Source of the DNA: an uncultured Halieaceae bacterium
GTDB taxonomy: Bacteria; Pseudomonadota; Gammaproteobacteria; Pseudomonadales; Halieaceae
Assembly: GCA_913063005.1 (NCBI GenBank)
Contig: CAJXZI010000116.1
Coordinates: 1 to 6,574, forward strand
Length of the DNA: 6,574 nt
Reading direction: 5' to 3'
The position numbers and the translations under genes were made by a program. The notes beneath the pieces are model-generated. The model made no database searches. It was not told the origin of the DNA and worked only from the letters and a program-made list of their open reading frames with translations. Shown here one piece after another: positions 6,065 to 6,574 of the stretch (position 1 is its first letter; each line of letters opens with the position of its first letter).

Positions 6065-6080
6065 GTGACGTTCGTGTCAC
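6065..6080. promoter_or_regulatory. Dyad upstream of the hydrolase gene
   Basis: GTGAC (6065-6069) and GTCAC (6076-6080) are perfect inverted arms around six bases, 36 bases upstream of the hydrolase ATG. It could be a transcription factor operator or a small hairpin in the 5' untranslated region. No T-tract follows directly in the minus direction. The protein that would bind is unknown. Confidence 0.35.
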
Positions 6081-6087
6081 GTCTTTA

Positions 6088-6113
6088 TTTGTAGTCAAAA
6101 TTTGATGTCAAAA
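6088..6113 (-). repeat. Tandem 13-base repeat, candidate operator or promoter region
   Basis: Read on the minus strand, TTTTGACATCAAA (6113-6101) is followed immediately by TTTTGACTACAAA (6100-6088), identical at 11 of 13 bases. The first copy contains a perfect small dyad (TTTGA, two bases, TCAAA) and the second a weaker one (TTTG, four bases, CAAA). The first copy also contains TTGACA, the consensus -35 hexamer, at 6111-6106, but I find no good -10 at normal spacing. The block lies 60-85 bases upstream of the hydrolase ATG, where a promoter or operator is expected. Confidence 0.4.
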
Positions 6114-6173
6114 CATCGGGACAGTCATTCCGGTGGGATTAACAAGCCAATCGACCTCGAGAATACCGGTTTG

Positions 6174-6574
6174 TCAGACGTGTAGGATGACCTCCATATG
6201 CTCGATACCTCTCACGAAGTTCGAAAGTACGCGCTTTGGCTTACCCACCACTTCTACGTGGCTATAGCGCTTGAGTATTTCTTCCCAGACGATGCGAAGT
6301 TGCATCTCGCCTAGTCGGTTCCCCATACATCGGTGAATGCCAAAACCAAAAGACAGGTGCTGACGGGGGTTGTCGCGATCGATAATAAATTTATCGGCGT
6401 CTTGAATAACGGTCTCGTCACGATTGCCGGAGACATACCACATCACCACCTTGTCCCCCTTCTTGATAAGTTTGCCGCCTAGCTCAACATCCCGTGTCGC
6501 AATACGTCGCATATGCATGAGCGGTGTCTGCCAGCGGATAATCTCAGGTACGAGTGAGCCAATGAGGCTGTGGT
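6174..6574 (-). CDS. Cytochrome P450, probably CYP153 family, C-terminal part
   Basis: The gene runs off the window; 132 C-terminal residues are visible, read in frame from the edge to a TGA at 6176-6174. P450 landmarks appear in order. The K-helix ExxR is present as EIIR (6545-6534) before WQTPLMHMRR. The strand motif GDKVVMWYVSGNRDE follows, then the meander region. The heme-binding loop SFGFGIHRCMGNRLGEMQLR has its cysteine codon at 6329-6327 and fits FxxGxxxCxG. The wording of the heme loop, of WEEILKRY and of the end (EVVGKPKRVLSNFVRGIEHM) matches what I remember of CYP153 proteins, soluble bacterial enzymes that hydroxylate the terminal carbon of alkanes or related chains. They depend on a ferredoxin and its reductase, which are not in this window. 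P450 is certain, CYP153 probable, the substrate unknown. The Met at 6518 is internal, not the start. Confidence 0.92.
   Translation of the reverse strand, partial: HSLIGSLVPEIIRWQTPLMHMRRIATRDVELGGKLIKKGDKVVMWYVSGNRDETVIQDADKFIIDRDNPRQHLSFGFGIHRCMGNRLGEMQLRIVWEEILKRYSHVEVVGKPKRVLSNFVRGIEHMEVILHV

Noticed and set aside
6506..6518. ATG codons at 6518 and 6512 as starts of a short protein
   Set aside because: The upstream residues to the window edge continue the P450 K-helix (EIIRWQTPL) in frame, so these are internal methionines of a longer gene.

Overview
The window is a bacterial chromosome segment, most likely from a gammaproteobacterium. The gene order secY-rpmJ-rpsM-rpsK-rpsD-rpoA-rplQ is the end of the spc operon followed by the complete alpha operon. 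The RpoA C-terminal domain, S4 and S11 read very close to Escherichia and Pseudomonas proteins, judged from memory without a search. The next genes are a probable CYP153-type cytochrome P450 and an exported alkylsulfatase-like hydrolase. They fit a heterotrophic bacterium that handles aliphatic compounds, possibly marine, but the lifestyle is inference.

Layout. Positions 2-4017 are all plus strand: the C-terminal 270 residues of SecY, L36, S13, S11, S4, RNA polymerase alpha and L17. They are co-directional with spacers of 16 to 80 bases and usually a clear Shine-Dalgarno sequence. A strong intrinsic terminator at 4044-4073 ends the cluster. Positions 4074-4303 are a 230-base non-coding gap with no convincing gene. 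The remainder is on the minus strand: an alkylsulfatase-like metallo-beta-lactamase (MBL) fold protein (6028 down to 4304), preceded by the 3' part of a P450 gene (window edge down to 6174), with a 145-base spacer between them.

How the parts work together. The plus-strand genes supply protein export, both ribosomal subunits and the transcription enzyme. Most of the longer spacers hold small perfect hairpins: before rpsM (where E. coli has its S4 autoregulatory site), between rpsM and rpsK, across the rpsD stop codon, and between rpoA and rplQ. The two minus-strand genes could meet in metabolism. CYP153 enzymes typically make 1-alkanols from alkanes, and alkylsulfatases of the SdsA1 type release alkanols from alkyl sulfates. 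Redox partners for the P450 are not in the window.

I see no clearly undescribed system. The points most worth a second look are the P450/alkylsulfatase pairing, the altered metal-ligand pattern of the hydrolase, the tandem 13-base repeat and dyad upstream of it, and the spacer hairpins of the alpha operon.
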